Source of the DNA: UBA5614 sp034678545
GTDB lineage: Bacteria; Cloacimonadota; Cloacimonadia; Cloacimonadales; Cloacimonadaceae
Reading direction: 5' to 3'
DNA length: 64,000 nt
NCBI GenBank assembly: GCA_034678545.1
Contig: JAXDBS010000075.1
Span: forward strand, 1-64,000
In this document: positions 51,301 to 60,429 of the stretch, one piece after another
Layout: every line of letters begins with the position of its first letter
How positions within the stretch are numbered: the first letter of the stretch is position 1
The notes under the pieces: model-generated
Database searches by the model: none
The model's input: only the letters and a program-made list of their open reading frames with translations
What the model was told of the DNA's origin: nothing
Made by a program: the position numbers and the translations under genes

Positions 51301-54300
51301 GGTACGGGATTCTGCAGCGGTACATTTGAGACGCCTCTGAGTTACGGGGTGCAGTACTTCATTCAGCCCTACGCCGAGATAAACATTACCAGCACTGACC
51401 TGGTGTATGCATACGAACCCGGTTCCATGGACATGCTGCTGAACGGCGTGACCCTGGGGCCTGTGCATAACGTCACCCGAAGCACTTTTTATCAGACCAT
51501 CCAGGGAGCAATTAACGATCCCGTTACAGAAGATGGTGATCTGATCGAGGTAGCAGAGGGAGATTATCTTGAAATAGGTCAGATCGTTGTAAGTAAGACC
51601 CTGACGATTACGGGTGACGGTGAAACTACCGTGGTCAAGCCCGATGTCAACTACACATCCTCGGACGGATGGATCAAGGTCACTGCGGGCAAAACGCTGA
51701 ATATGTCCGGCATCAAGCTTGACGGCACCGGCAAGCTGATTGACACAGCAATGAACTTCCAGGGTGACGGCGTTGTAGACGGTTGCTGGTTTACCCAGAT
51801 CAAGAATGGCATCTACGGCGGAGACGCGATCTGGATCGAGAACGGCTGTGACGTGGATGTGCTGAACAGCGATTTTACTGAGATCGGCCGGGACGGCATC
51901 CTGCATTGCGGCACAGGCTTGGTGCAGGGCAACACCTATGTCGGCAAGGGTGACGGCAACTGGCTGGATTATTTCATTCTGGCTGAATACGGGTGCGAAA
52001 TCAACATCAATAACAACGTGGTGTCCAACTGCACGGGCATCGCCTTGTCAGATGGCTCCGGATCTGCTGCCATAGCCGTCTGGGATGATCCCTACACCAA
52101 TGCTGAGATCACGAACAATCAACTCAATGCGAATTCAGTAGGAATAGGCATTATTGCCGGCTGGGGCTCAGCTCCCTACACCGATCCGGTTGTCGATATC
52201 GGAGACGGAAACATGATCAATGGTGGGGAATGGGGCATAACTCTTTATAATTATTATGATTATGCTTTCTCCCCATCCCTGACCTTTGGCTCTACAACTC
52301 TTAAAGGTCAATCAGTAGCAGCAATAGACTTCTCAGAATTCTGTGGTTCCGGAATGATATTCGATGGCTCGGAACTCATCTTTGATGACGGTTTGGCCAG
52401 AAGCTCAGTAGCAGTTTCGCGCTCCGTCGACTCTGAAAACCGTGACCGCAAAGCACTATCCAAGGCTGGCCAGCAAGATCGCGGTATAAAAGCCAACCGG
52501 GAACCGCGCGCCTTTGCCCTACCGGCTAATATCAACCGAGCCCATAGTGCCAGAAATGGTTCTCGTGCCGTGATCACCAACAACTTCGACATCGAAGACC
52601 TGGTCGTGCATGCCATCGACGCAGGCGGCCGCGGCCTGGTGGTCTGGAATCCTGACAATGTGTATGTCACTCCGGACAGCTATGTTGACCCGGAAACCGC
52701 GCCCAGCGTCCAGCGCGCCATTGACGCGGTGACGGACGGATACACAATTAACGTGGAAGCCGGCACCTATACCGAGCCGCTGCTGGTCGGTAAATCCGTC
52801 ACGCTGCTGGGACCTAACGCTGCGATCGATCCCAATACCGGAACAAGAGACCCTGAAGCGATCCTTCAGGGAACCACTACTTCCGGTTTGAGTGACAAGC
52901 TGGAACCGGATGATGTTGATGTTGTAGTCAAGGGCTTCACCTTTGACAACCTGAGGATAGACAACTTCTGGAACCAGACGGGAAGCAACTCCAGCCTGAT
53001 CACCGGCAATGCCGTGGAAAACAACATCTTCACAAATGTGCTCGGCACTGCGGTCTATCTGAGAGACGGAAGGAATTCCCCTCTCCTGTACAGCAATAAC
53101 GTCAGCGTTTCAAACAACAAGATAGTGGCTCCCGCTGACGCCGGGATTGTCCCGGCTGTTGACTACACGGCTGGAACGGGCATCCTGCTATTTGGAGCAG
53201 CAAATTCGGGCATAAATAACAATGTTATCACAGATCCCGCTTACAACGGGATTCAACTCGGCAGAGACAGCACGCTGACCGTTACCGGAAACGTCGCTAC
53301 CGGCTGTGTCCAGCCAGCTCTGCAGAGCGCCCAGTGGAATGACGGCACAAATACAATCAGCGGCAATACATTCAGCACGACCTCGACAACGAAAGCCGCT
53401 GTCAGGCTGTATGGATTTACCAATAGCTATTATCCGTTGTTCAACTTCAGCGGCAACACGTTTAAGGACAGCCGGTATGCGATCCAGATCGGCCACGGTG
53501 ATGCCGGCAAGGGATACAATGATATCCGTGATGCGGATTATTCCTTCTCCGGAAATACCTTCACCAATATCGCAGACCATCGGCTGATAGTCTATCTGGC
53601 TACTGAAGCAAGCACAGCTGAAACCACGGAGATGGATACCTATTTTGCCCAAATCCACGGAACAGGGGCCAGATCCCACCTGATTACAAGCGCCGATCCC
53701 TACACCTATGTCCTGGCACCTGCCACAGTGCATAACGAGACACAGGATATCTGGTACTACACGATTCAGGCTGCCATCGATGCGGCCAACGCGGCGGGCG
53801 GGGACGTGATCCACGCCTTTGGCGGAACGTATGAAGAGAACTATGGTACTGGTACATGGGCCAACCTGTATATCAATAAATCCCTCACCCTGTACGGGGA
53901 CGGACCGGACCAGACGATCGTCGCCCTGAACCAGGATAACGGCAAAACTGAAGGAGTCTATATCTCCGGTACTGATCTGTCGGTAACGATTCGGGGCCTG
54001 GGCCTGACCAGGAGAAGCGGAGCCACCTATGCTTGCAGTTACGGCATCAAGACAAGCGGCAGCTTCGACAGCCTGGTCCTGGATAGCCTTGAAATAGCTT
54101 ATGCGCAGGACCAGAATATCAACCTGGGCTCTTCCTACGATGTACTAACCCTGAGCGACTGCAATATTCATCATGCCCAGACGTATGGATTGTGCAGCTT
54201 CCCAACCCTGGGTGTCCTGACCATTGAAAACACGCATTTCGATTACAATGCATTGGCTACAGGTTCCAATGCCTGCGGTATGCTGCTGCGTCCGGTTTCC

Positions 54301-57300
54301 ATGACATCCGGATCCATATCCGGCAGTTACTTCGATCATAATGGAAAGCACGGAGTATCCATCGGCAATGTCAATGATCTCGAGTTCGACAGCTGTTCTG
54401 CCAGCTACAACACTGACAAGGGTATTCTTTACTATGAAGATGGAACCTCCGAAAACGTGGCTTTCAACAATTGCACAATCTATGATAACGGCGGTGACGG
54501 CTTTGAAATTCAACCCATCGGAACCAGTCCCAGTTTAACAAACATCAGTATAACAGGCGGGAGCATAAGCGAAAATGGGCGTTACGGCATATTCGCGGCG
54601 TATTCAACAACCAATCCACCCTCTTATGACTTCAATCAGATCACTGTTGAAGGCGTGACGTTAACCGATAATGCCAATCCTGCCATCTGGTTTGCTCCTC
54701 CAACGAACACAACCCATCGGATGTCGGACTTCCTGATCCAAAACAATATAATTGTTACAGGTGATGGACCTGTCGCAGGTAACGGCATTCACATAAGCCG
54801 TGTAGACGATATTGAGCTATGCGGCAACATTGTTTCGGGACGCACATCCGGCAATGGTATTGCCATTTTGTATGCGACCGGAATTGATATAACCGGAAAC
54901 GGCATTACTAATAATGCTTATGCCGGCATAACACTCGTGAATTGTGTAACCGCTGCAATTGACAGCAATACGATCACAGGCAACATAGGTAATACAGGAA
55001 ACCCTGGTGGCTTGACCATCAGAGAGAATTGCCAGGATATCTCTGCTGACCAAAATACGATCACAGGAAACAATGTAGGTGTCTGGGTCCACTCCACAGG
55101 CATTAACGGCACTGTGGGAGTATTCCTGTCCGACAATAACATCTCGGGCAACACCAATTACGGAGTTCAGAACATGACCACCACCAGCATGTGGGTCAAT
55201 GCTTCCGACCCCAACTGGTGGGGCAGTTCGACAGGGCCTACTCACAGCAGCAATCCCGGCGGAACTGGAGATGTGATCACCGATTTCGTCCGCTACGATC
55301 CCTGGTGGGCCAATCCGGAAATGACCGTGCTCAAGTCCAACCTGCCAGTGATCAACATCACCCATTACAAGGCCTATCCAACCATCCAACTGGCCATAAA
55401 CGACCCAACCACTCTGGATGGGGACACCATCTATGTCTCGCCCGGCAACTATCCTGAAGTCGGGCAGATTGTCATTAACAAGAATCTGACCATCTACGGC
55501 GACGACAAATTGACCACAACTGTAACGCCTACTGCCAATACCGGCAGCAGCGGCGATGCCAGAGGCTGGTGGCTGGTGCAATCCGGAAAAACTCTCAACC
55601 TCAGTAATCTCACTCTGGATGGATCCGGATATGACATCATGCAGGGCATCCGTTCCTTCGGCACCGGGACGATCGACAACAACATAATCAGGAACATAAG
55701 CTATCCCGGTTACAACGGGATCGGCGTAGTCATGATGGGCGGCAACATGACCGTCAGCAACAACGAACTCAGCAATATAGGCAGGATCAACATCATGGCT
55801 TTCGGTACCAGCGTCACAGCAGGCGTCATCAGCGGAAACACAATCACCGGCAAAGGCGTCGGAGACTGGCTGGATTATGGAGTTGAGATTGGGGGCGGAG
55901 CTGTCGTATCGATCACAGGGAACGAATTCACCAACTGCTATGGCGTTGCGTCTTCGGACGGATCCCAATCAGCCGCCATCCTTGTGACTTCGTATTACGG
56001 GCCGAATTCCGGGGCAAGCATCACCGGTAACAACATCCATGATAACTCCTTTGGCATCTGCGCCGGTTATGACGGAACCGACACCTCGGATCTGAGCATC
56101 AGCGGCAATACGTTCAACGACAACCCATGTCATGTCTATGCCAGTGCCGATGGCCTGCTGGATTTCTATGCCGCCCTTTCAGGCAATACCTATGACCGCA
56201 AGGTCCTGGTCCTGAATGGCAGCCCGGAATATCCCTATGCCATCATGAACTCAATCCAGGGCGGCATCGATTTTGCCGTAACCGGAGATATCGTAGAACC
56301 CCAGGAAGATACATACGACGAAACACTGAACATTGATGCCAGAACTGACATTACCGTCAGAGCCGCTGCCGGTGATCTGGTAACCATCCGGCCTTCCACC
56401 GTGCTGGACTGGAACGCCCTTGGTTATACGACCAATCGCAAGACCTCCATCCGGATCGTAAACTCAACCGATATCACGATCGACGGCATCACCCTGGACT
56501 GCGAATTGATCAAGAACCAGGGTTATATCGGAGTCCTATATGCCAATTCCACCGGCGGCGTGATCCAGAACAGCATCCTGAAAAACATGTACAACGACCA
56601 GTCCCATTACTATGACATCATGATCTACGCAAGGGCTATTGATGCTCCCTATACGTGCAGCAACAGGGCCACCCTGAGCGTTTTGAACAACCAACTGATC
56701 GACACGGGACGCGTCGGCCTGGTCACACATGATTACATCCATACCATTATTGACGGGAATCAATTCTACAAGACCACCTACAGTTTCGGTTACGGTATGG
56801 AGATAGGCTCAGCTTCAACGGCAGAGATCACCGATAATGTGATCCATGGCTACACTGCCTCTGCCGCAAGCGATGGCAGTGCTGTTTCCGGTATTTACAT
56901 CGAAAACTGCTACACAACCGGTTATAATTGCCCGAAACCAGTCACCATCTCCGGCAATGAGATCTACAACTGCCAGAACGGCATGGTGGTGGGCAACCAG
57001 TTCAATAATTATGCCGGGAACGTGGACATTGCAGTCGATATTACAGGCAACAATTTCCATGATAATCTGCATACTGCGATCCAATTGACTGATGAAGACA
57101 AGGCCAACGGATCATCGGTGACCGCCACCCTGACCGGGAACACGATCTCCTCCACCCTTTCCGCCTTTGCATATGATTATGCAATTCTGGCATATGCCCT
57201 GGGCGATGGCGACCTGAACCTGACCATGACCGATAACCAGATCTCCGGGTATCCGGTCGGGCTCATGTGTTACGATTGGGATACCGGAACGGGTAATCTG

Positions 57301-58299
57301 TTCGATTTGACCGCCACCGGCAATACCTTTGATGAATCGTATTACGGCATGTATTTGGGTAATCTGAATTGGGAGAGCGCGCCTATCATCACCGCCAATA
57401 GCTTCCTGACCAATAATCCGATCCAGGTCTATGATCAGAGCGCTGCTCTTGATCTGGATGCCATTATTGCTGCTCAAACCTACTGGGAAAGCTATTTCAA
57501 GTACGCCAACGTAATCTACTATGAAGGCACCGTGTATCCTATCCAACTGTATACCGGCTGGAATCTGGTATCCTCACCCGTCACTCCGTTTGACATTGAT
57601 ATGGAAGCTGTTATGTCAGAACTTATTGATGCCGGCTATCTGATCAAGGTGCAGGATGAAGCGGGCCAGGCCATGGATAAGGACCTGGAAGGCAACTGGA
57701 TGAACAACATCGGTGATTGGTCCGACACGGAAGGTTACTACGTTAGAGTCAACACCGACTGCATCCTGAATATCTATGGCATCCCGGTGGCCTTGCCCCT
57801 GGACGTGCCCCTGCTGGCGGGCTGGAACATCATCAGCTATCCCAAAATGACCCCTGAGGCCGCCATGACGATCCTGCAGCCCCTGATCGATGCCGGTCAG
57901 CTTATCAAAGTGCAGAATGAATCCGGCCAGGCTATCGAAAAGGATATGTTCGGTAACTGGATCGACAACATCGGCAATTTCGTGGCCGGCGAAGGTTATC
58001 ATGTCAAAGTGACCGCCGTTGCCAATATCAACTATGCGGCTCGCGGCAGGGAATTCGCCTCCGGCAAGGGGCTGCCCGTTAGCAGGACACGCGCGAACAG
58101 CCAACCGCCCAAGCACTTCAGGTCATATGGCAACCTCAGGCTGCAGCTCGACAAGCCCGCTCCGCTTGCCCTGGATGAAGCGGTCTCTTCGGACAGGGAT
58201 GCCGCGGTGCGCAACAGGGCTTCATGGTCATCGGACATTAACGGTGCAGGGAAGATCAAGGATCGGATCGCCCGGCCCCAGCCCCACTCAGGCCGTTAA
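48400..58299 (+). CDS. Giant secreted parallel beta-helix protein (six right-handed helix modules)
   Basis: This 3299-aa protein has signal peptide LLLLLLTTVVLSLMTSFEA and a TolB-like beta-propeller N-terminal region (about 40-340; WSDDGTVVGFAQ, NNDGSIILYW). Six right-handed beta-helix modules follow, each opening with a family start such as APFVTISKAVTEAVSGGTV or YYTIQAAIDAANAAGG (about residues 347, 1027, 1428, 1785, 2321, 2613). Helix ends carry NWWG and WWAN motifs. After residue 3052 there are two copies of a domain starting GWNLVSSPVTPFDID / GWNIISYPKMTPEAA. Such proteins are surface adhesins or polysaccharide-binding/degrading enzymes, but no catalytic motif was found. No sorting tail of the YPNPF kind occurs at its end. 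The ATG at 48400 has a GGGAGG site. Confidence 0.85.
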   Translation: MNKKLLLLLLTTVVLSLMTSFEARIMRPVHQQESDSQFIRDYGTPAMDNPDYYYAAIKSAPDGVYYRQAGFNPDRTRIVAQKSFNDGTARTEIVLMDPDGSDEIIISAGDSGTGDIYGYMNPFWSDDGTVVGFAQVPNAGPNKIVKYELASGIRSYIYQPTAPLDACNPDFVGNSTSTIVFWDWITADGAADLFIWDGSTLTNITNSSLYSDYEPVSNNDGSIILYWSGETTTEPVNTTHTLTYTGGSWVKDVGFTPIADSYWSFWSGKSNNNIGVVVMSTKDVHVYDNTGSFLFDVTGPGYSGGTGQWNFIGFCYEGNNGEILITSNAGRTTAGRDIIIANPRAMLFADAVSGSNSNPGTADAPFVTISKAVTEAVSGGTVNVAAGTYTEDVLISKPLTLKGANADVDFGARVRGPESLIQPLASGGPAISLGTGVGPDNVTINGFEITGTSSNNAIYCGGTGPNYLTIKYNYIHHIGTARGSGNVYAINYRCAALNQTDINISHNYFDYILNATSAALGSSAAIWMGQSTATGTFSNVLIEYNTIKHVESYNGTLFGTDGINASGINIGCGWKSTGYLDSPIIRYNTISDLTGGAVYGIALQGNTPGAQILNNTISNLTPLSITQNAAGLCVFKNVGYATNNGTGILAHNNSLTNMYYGIYNATTNVVDGTSNWWGHASGPLDDDSVNPDPEADNPDGLGVSTTGYVTYDPWWANAGMTVPGSNSYVANGQYSFTVHAPNSEDGAQAKIWGFYTNTSNAWVSATYGTGTFTGGYATVTYTVPANFSRDLYWEVLAYQTNDQTRSILWNTAGPWGQFDTYVLDGQTIDIETYRFDDFTYSTTSASFKMVGAGDVIPSGVDYATVEVMSPWTGNINDYNNSVYNSPLYRKIGLYPSYAIDRGYTVEVIASNPSSPQFQQIKLSKPSIGYEVILFGFYLTTPSDPLGYMWWTTFPVDPVSEMTMTYNSGTGFCSGTFETPLSYGVQYFIQPYAEINITSTDLVYAYEPGSMDMLLNGVTLGPVHNVTRSTFYQTIQGAINDPVTEDGDLIEVAEGDYLEIGQIVVSKTLTITGDGETTVVKPDVNYTSSDGWIKVTAGKTLNMSGIKLDGTGKLIDTAMNFQGDGVVDGCWFTQIKNGIYGGDAIWIENGCDVDVLNSDFTEIGRDGILHCGTGLVQGNTYVGKGDGNWLDYFILAEYGCEININNNVVSNCTGIALSDGSGSAAIAVWDDPYTNAEITNNQLNANSVGIGIIAGWGSAPYTDPVVDIGDGNMINGGEWGITLYNYYDYAFSPSLTFGSTTLKGQSVAAIDFSEFCGSGMIFDGSELIFDDGLARSSVAVSRSVDSENRDRKALSKAGQQDRGIKANREPRAFALPANINRAHSARNGSRAVITNNFDIEDLVVHAIDAGGRGLVVWNPDNVYVTPDSYVDPETAPSVQRAIDAVTDGYTINVEAGTYTEPLLVGKSVTLLGPNAAIDPNTGTRDPEAILQGTTTSGLSDKLEPDDVDVVVKGFTFDNLRIDNFWNQTGSNSSLITGNAVENNIFTNVLGTAVYLRDGRNSPLLYSNNVSVSNNKIVAPADAGIVPAVDYTAGTGILLFGAANSGINNNVITDPAYNGIQLGRDSTLTVTGNVATGCVQPALQSAQWNDGTNTISGNTFSTTSTTKAAVRLYGFTNSYYPLFNFSGNTFKDSRYAIQIGHGDAGKGYNDIRDADYSFSGNTFTNIADHRLIVYLATEASTAETTEMDTYFAQIHGTGARSHLITSADPYTYVLAPATVHNETQDIWYYTIQAAIDAANAAGGDVIHAFGGTYEENYGTGTWANLYINKSLTLYGDGPDQTIVALNQDNGKTEGVYISGTDLSVTIRGLGLTRRSGATYACSYGIKTSGSFDSLVLDSLEIAYAQDQNINLGSSYDVLTLSDCNIHHAQTYGLCSFPTLGVLTIENTHFDYNALATGSNACGMLLRPVSMTSGSISGSYFDHNGKHGVSIGNVNDLEFDSCSASYNTDKGILYYEDGTSENVAFNNCTIYDNGGDGFEIQPIGTSPSLTNISITGGSISENGRYGIFAAYSTTNPPSYDFNQITVEGVTLTDNANPAIWFAPPTNTTHRMSDFLIQNNIIVTGDGPVAGNGIHISRVDDIELCGNIVSGRTSGNGIAILYATGIDITGNGITNNAYAGITLVNCVTAAIDSNTITGNIGNTGNPGGLTIRENCQDISADQNTITGNNVGVWVHSTGINGTVGVFLSDNNISGNTNYGVQNMTTTSMWVNASDPNWWGSSTGPTHSSNPGGTGDVITDFVRYDPWWANPEMTVLKSNLPVINITHYKAYPTIQLAINDPTTLDGDTIYVSPGNYPEVGQIVINKNLTIYGDDKLTTTVTPTANTGSSGDARGWWLVQSGKTLNLSNLTLDGSGYDIMQGIRSFGTGTIDNNIIRNISYPGYNGIGVVMMGGNMTVSNNELSNIGRINIMAFGTSVTAGVISGNTITGKGVGDWLDYGVEIGGGAVVSITGNEFTNCYGVASSDGSQSAAILVTSYYGPNSGASITGNNIHDNSFGICAGYDGTDTSDLSISGNTFNDNPCHVYASADGLLDFYAALSGNTYDRKVLVLNGSPEYPYAIMNSIQGGIDFAVTGDIVEPQEDTYDETLNIDARTDITVRAAAGDLVTIRPSTVLDWNALGYTTNRKTSIRIVNSTDITIDGITLDCELIKNQGYIGVLYANSTGGVIQNSILKNMYNDQSHYYDIMIYARAIDAPYTCSNRATLSVLNNQLIDTGRVGLVTHDYIHTIIDGNQFYKTTYSFGYGMEIGSASTAEITDNVIHGYTASAASDGSAVSGIYIENCYTTGYNCPKPVTISGNEIYNCQNGMVVGNQFNNYAGNVDIAVDITGNNFHDNLHTAIQLTDEDKANGSSVTATLTGNTISSTLSAFAYDYAILAYALGDGDLNLTMTDNQISGYPVGLMCYDWDTGTGNLFDLTATGNTFDESYYGMYLGNLNWESAPIITANSFLTNNPIQVYDQSAALDLDAIIAAQTYWESYFKYANVIYYEGTVYPIQLYTGWNLVSSPVTPFDIDMEAVMSELIDAGYLIKVQDEAGQAMDKDLEGNWMNNIGDWSDTEGYYVRVNTDCILNIYGIPVALPLDVPLLAGWNIISYPKMTPEAAMTILQPLIDAGQLIKVQNESGQAIEKDMFGNWIDNIGNFVAGEGYHVKVTAVANINYAARGREFASGKGLPVSRTRANSQPPKHFRSYGNLRLQLDKPAPLALDEAVSSDRDAAVRNRASWSSDINGAGKIKDRIARPQPHSGR

Positions 58300-58351
58300 G
58301 GCTATGAAAAGGCAATGTAAAAACCAAACAAGAGAATAGAAGAGGTAAAAA

Positions 58352-59863
58352 ATGAAAAAGCTAATCACTACTCTGGCAATCCTGGCGATTGCTCTCGGAT
58401 GCGTTTTCGCAGCTCACTGGACACCGGCCTGGTGGGGGCAGAATCCTTACATGGCGATGAACATCTATGTGTACGGTGCTCAGGTTGATGGATTGGACCT
58501 GGCAGCGGGAGACGAGATCGGCGTATTCGATGGGTCCACCCTGGTCGGGGCGGCCACCCTGACAGGCCCCATTACGACCAATGTCCCGATCATCGTATCG
58601 ACTGATGGCGGCGACGTTCCGGGCAGCGCCGTTCCCGGCAACTTCATCACCTTCAAAGTCTGGAAATCGCCTTCCGGGCCGGAATATGAGTATCCTGCCA
58701 TGTCCGTGCAGTTTGCCCCGCCTTATGTCACTGAATTCGAAGCGCTGGGCACCACCCATGTCGTGATGCTCAGTTACCAGCCGCCGGCTGCAGGAGTGAC
58801 CCAAACCCTGACCCCGCCTGAAGGACCCGGGGGCGGCTATGTTACCGATATCGAGTATTCCGGCACTGGTTTTACGATCGATCAGATTTGGATCAATGCC
58901 GACGGGGGAGGAGATCTTTCTGGTTACTACATTCCCGATCCACCTCTGGACCTCAGCTTCGTCGGAACACCGCCGGCCCACGTCAGCATTTACGAATGGG
59001 ATTTTGACCTGCTGACCAGCACTATCGACTATTATGCCAGCAGCACCTATCCCATCATCATAACAATAGATCTGACAGGATTGCCGTATCTCAATGATCC
59101 GGCAACCATAAAGCTTTACCAGCGCTCGATCCACGGGACGGGACCGTTCACGGAAGTGCCGGTCACGATCGTCGGCAACCTGCTGACAGCCAATGTCCTG
59201 TCCCTGGGCAATTTCATCCTGGGCAGTGATGATCCGGACAATCCTCTGCCGGTGGAGTTCTCCTCCTTCACGGCTGCGATGACGGCCGACCTGGATGCCG
59301 TGACCCTGACCTGGGTGACCCAAACGGAATCCAACCTGTCAGGCTATTACATATACAGGGGAGCGACGGATCAGCTGGCGGACGCCACCCAGATCAATAC
59401 GCTGATCACGGCTACGAACACATCTCAGCCACACACCTACACGTACAACGACACCGAGATCCAGGCCAGCACGACCTACTGGTACTGGATTCAGGTGGTT
59501 GAGATGGATGGCACGACCGGTTTTCACGGACCGGTTTCGCTGACCGTGCCCACCGGCGGGCCAGACGCTCCGCCCGTGATTCCGCTCATAACTGATATTT
59601 CCAACACCTATCCCAATCCCTTCGCTGCCAATCTGCATGTAGACTACGGCTTGAAAAAGCCAGGCCATGTCGTAATGCAGGTGACCAATGCCAAGGGGCA
59701 GGTGGTCAGGAGATTGTTCTCCGGCGATAAGGCAGCAGGAACCTATGACCTGGTCTGGGACGGCAAGGACGACAATGCCAAGGACTGCACTTCAGGCGTG
59801 TATTTCCTGCGCATGACGGTCGGCTCCAAAGCCTATTCCAGAAAGGTCATCCTGGTCAAGTAA
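58352..59863 (+). CDS. Secreted protein with fibronectin III and T9SS-type sorting domain
   Basis: The 503-aa protein has signal peptide ITTLAILAIALGCVFA and an N-terminal domain (about 20-150) with NPYMAMNIYVYGAQVDG and LAAGDEIGVFDGSTLVG, a Cloacimonadota-type repeat. A beta region follows, then a fibronectin III domain (about 295-400) with VTLTWVTQTESNLSGYYIYRG. The C-terminal sorting domain (about 415-503) contains TYPNPFAANLHVDYGL, GTYDLVWDGKDD and SGVYFLRM with a final basic strand (SRKVILVK). The FlgD/YPNPF tail implies export by a type IX-like secretion system and surface attachment. It lies 52 bases after the giant gene and probably shares its transcript. Confidence 0.8.
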   Translation: MKKLITTLAILAIALGCVFAAHWTPAWWGQNPYMAMNIYVYGAQVDGLDLAAGDEIGVFDGSTLVGAATLTGPITTNVPIIVSTDGGDVPGSAVPGNFITFKVWKSPSGPEYEYPAMSVQFAPPYVTEFEALGTTHVVMLSYQPPAAGVTQTLTPPEGPGGGYVTDIEYSGTGFTIDQIWINADGGGDLSGYYIPDPPLDLSFVGTPPAHVSIYEWDFDLLTSTIDYYASSTYPIIITIDLTGLPYLNDPATIKLYQRSIHGTGPFTEVPVTIVGNLLTANVLSLGNFILGSDDPDNPLPVEFSSFTAAMTADLDAVTLTWVTQTESNLSGYYIYRGATDQLADATQINTLITATNTSQPHTYTYNDTEIQASTTYWYWIQVVEMDGTTGFHGPVSLTVPTGGPDAPPVIPLITDISNTYPNPFAANLHVDYGLKKPGHVVMQVTNAKGQVVRRLFSGDKAAGTYDLVWDGKDDNAKDCTSGVYFLRMTVGSKAYSRKVILVK

Positions 59864-59921
59864 GCGCGAACGAGCTCCGGCTTGGTGTTAGTCTGCTGAC
59901 GGCCGGAATGTGACATTAACT

Positions 59922-59953
59922 CAGGGGTGTGGCGGCTGCCATGCCCCTGTTTT
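59922..59953 (+). terminator. Terminator after the YPNPF-tailed protein
   Basis: CAGGGG pairs with CCCCTG, reinforced by TGGC/GCCA inside, then a short TTTT. A second palindrome CTGACTCAT-C-ATGAGTCAG follows at 59957-59975 and could be an operator or part of the same end. Confidence 0.7.
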
Positions 59954-60135
59954 ATTCTGACTCATCATGAGTCAGTTGCCACGGAGTTATTACTCGGGTT
60001 CAATCTGATCATACCTAACCCAAAAGGCGGAATTCCGGCCCGCTAATCGGGACTGCAGGATTTCCTGTTGACAGACTGGGCCATGGCCGGCAGATTGTCC
60101 GCAGTAAATTTACGGTTAACGGGAGTTTTATTACG

Positions 60136-60369
60136 ATGTCCAACCTGAAGTTGTTGAAAATCCTCAATCCTCTGCTGGCAATCGCTTTTCTGGTGACGGC
60201 TCTGTCAATTCTCTTATCACGGCTCGGATATGATCTGGGCAATGCGCATCCCACCGCGGGCCTGATCTTTATCATTCTCAGCCTTGTCCACTTTGTCCTC
60301 AACTGGAACTGGGTCAAACTGCACATTTTCGGTCTGAAGCGCAAAGCCCCCAAGGCCGGAAAGCAATAA
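60136..60369 (+). CDS. DUF4405-like small membrane protein
   Basis: This 77-aa protein has two membrane helices (about 9-28 and 39-61) joined by RLGYDLGNAHPTAG. The pattern HPTAGLIFIILSLVHFVLNW with conserved His residues matches DUF4405, related to cytochrome b561-like four-helix heme proteins. A basic tail (KRKAPKAGK) follows. Heme binding is possible but not shown. The gene is separate from its neighbours, 60 bases before the helicase. Confidence 0.7.
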   Translation: MSNLKLLKILNPLLAIAFLVTALSILLSRLGYDLGNAHPTAGLIFIILSLVHFVLNWNWVKLHIFGLKRKAPKAGKQ

Positions 60370-60429
60370 CTCACCTTAACGGATTGACTCTCCCCGATCC
60401 CCGGCGATCCTGGGGGGCAAGCGTTTAGA

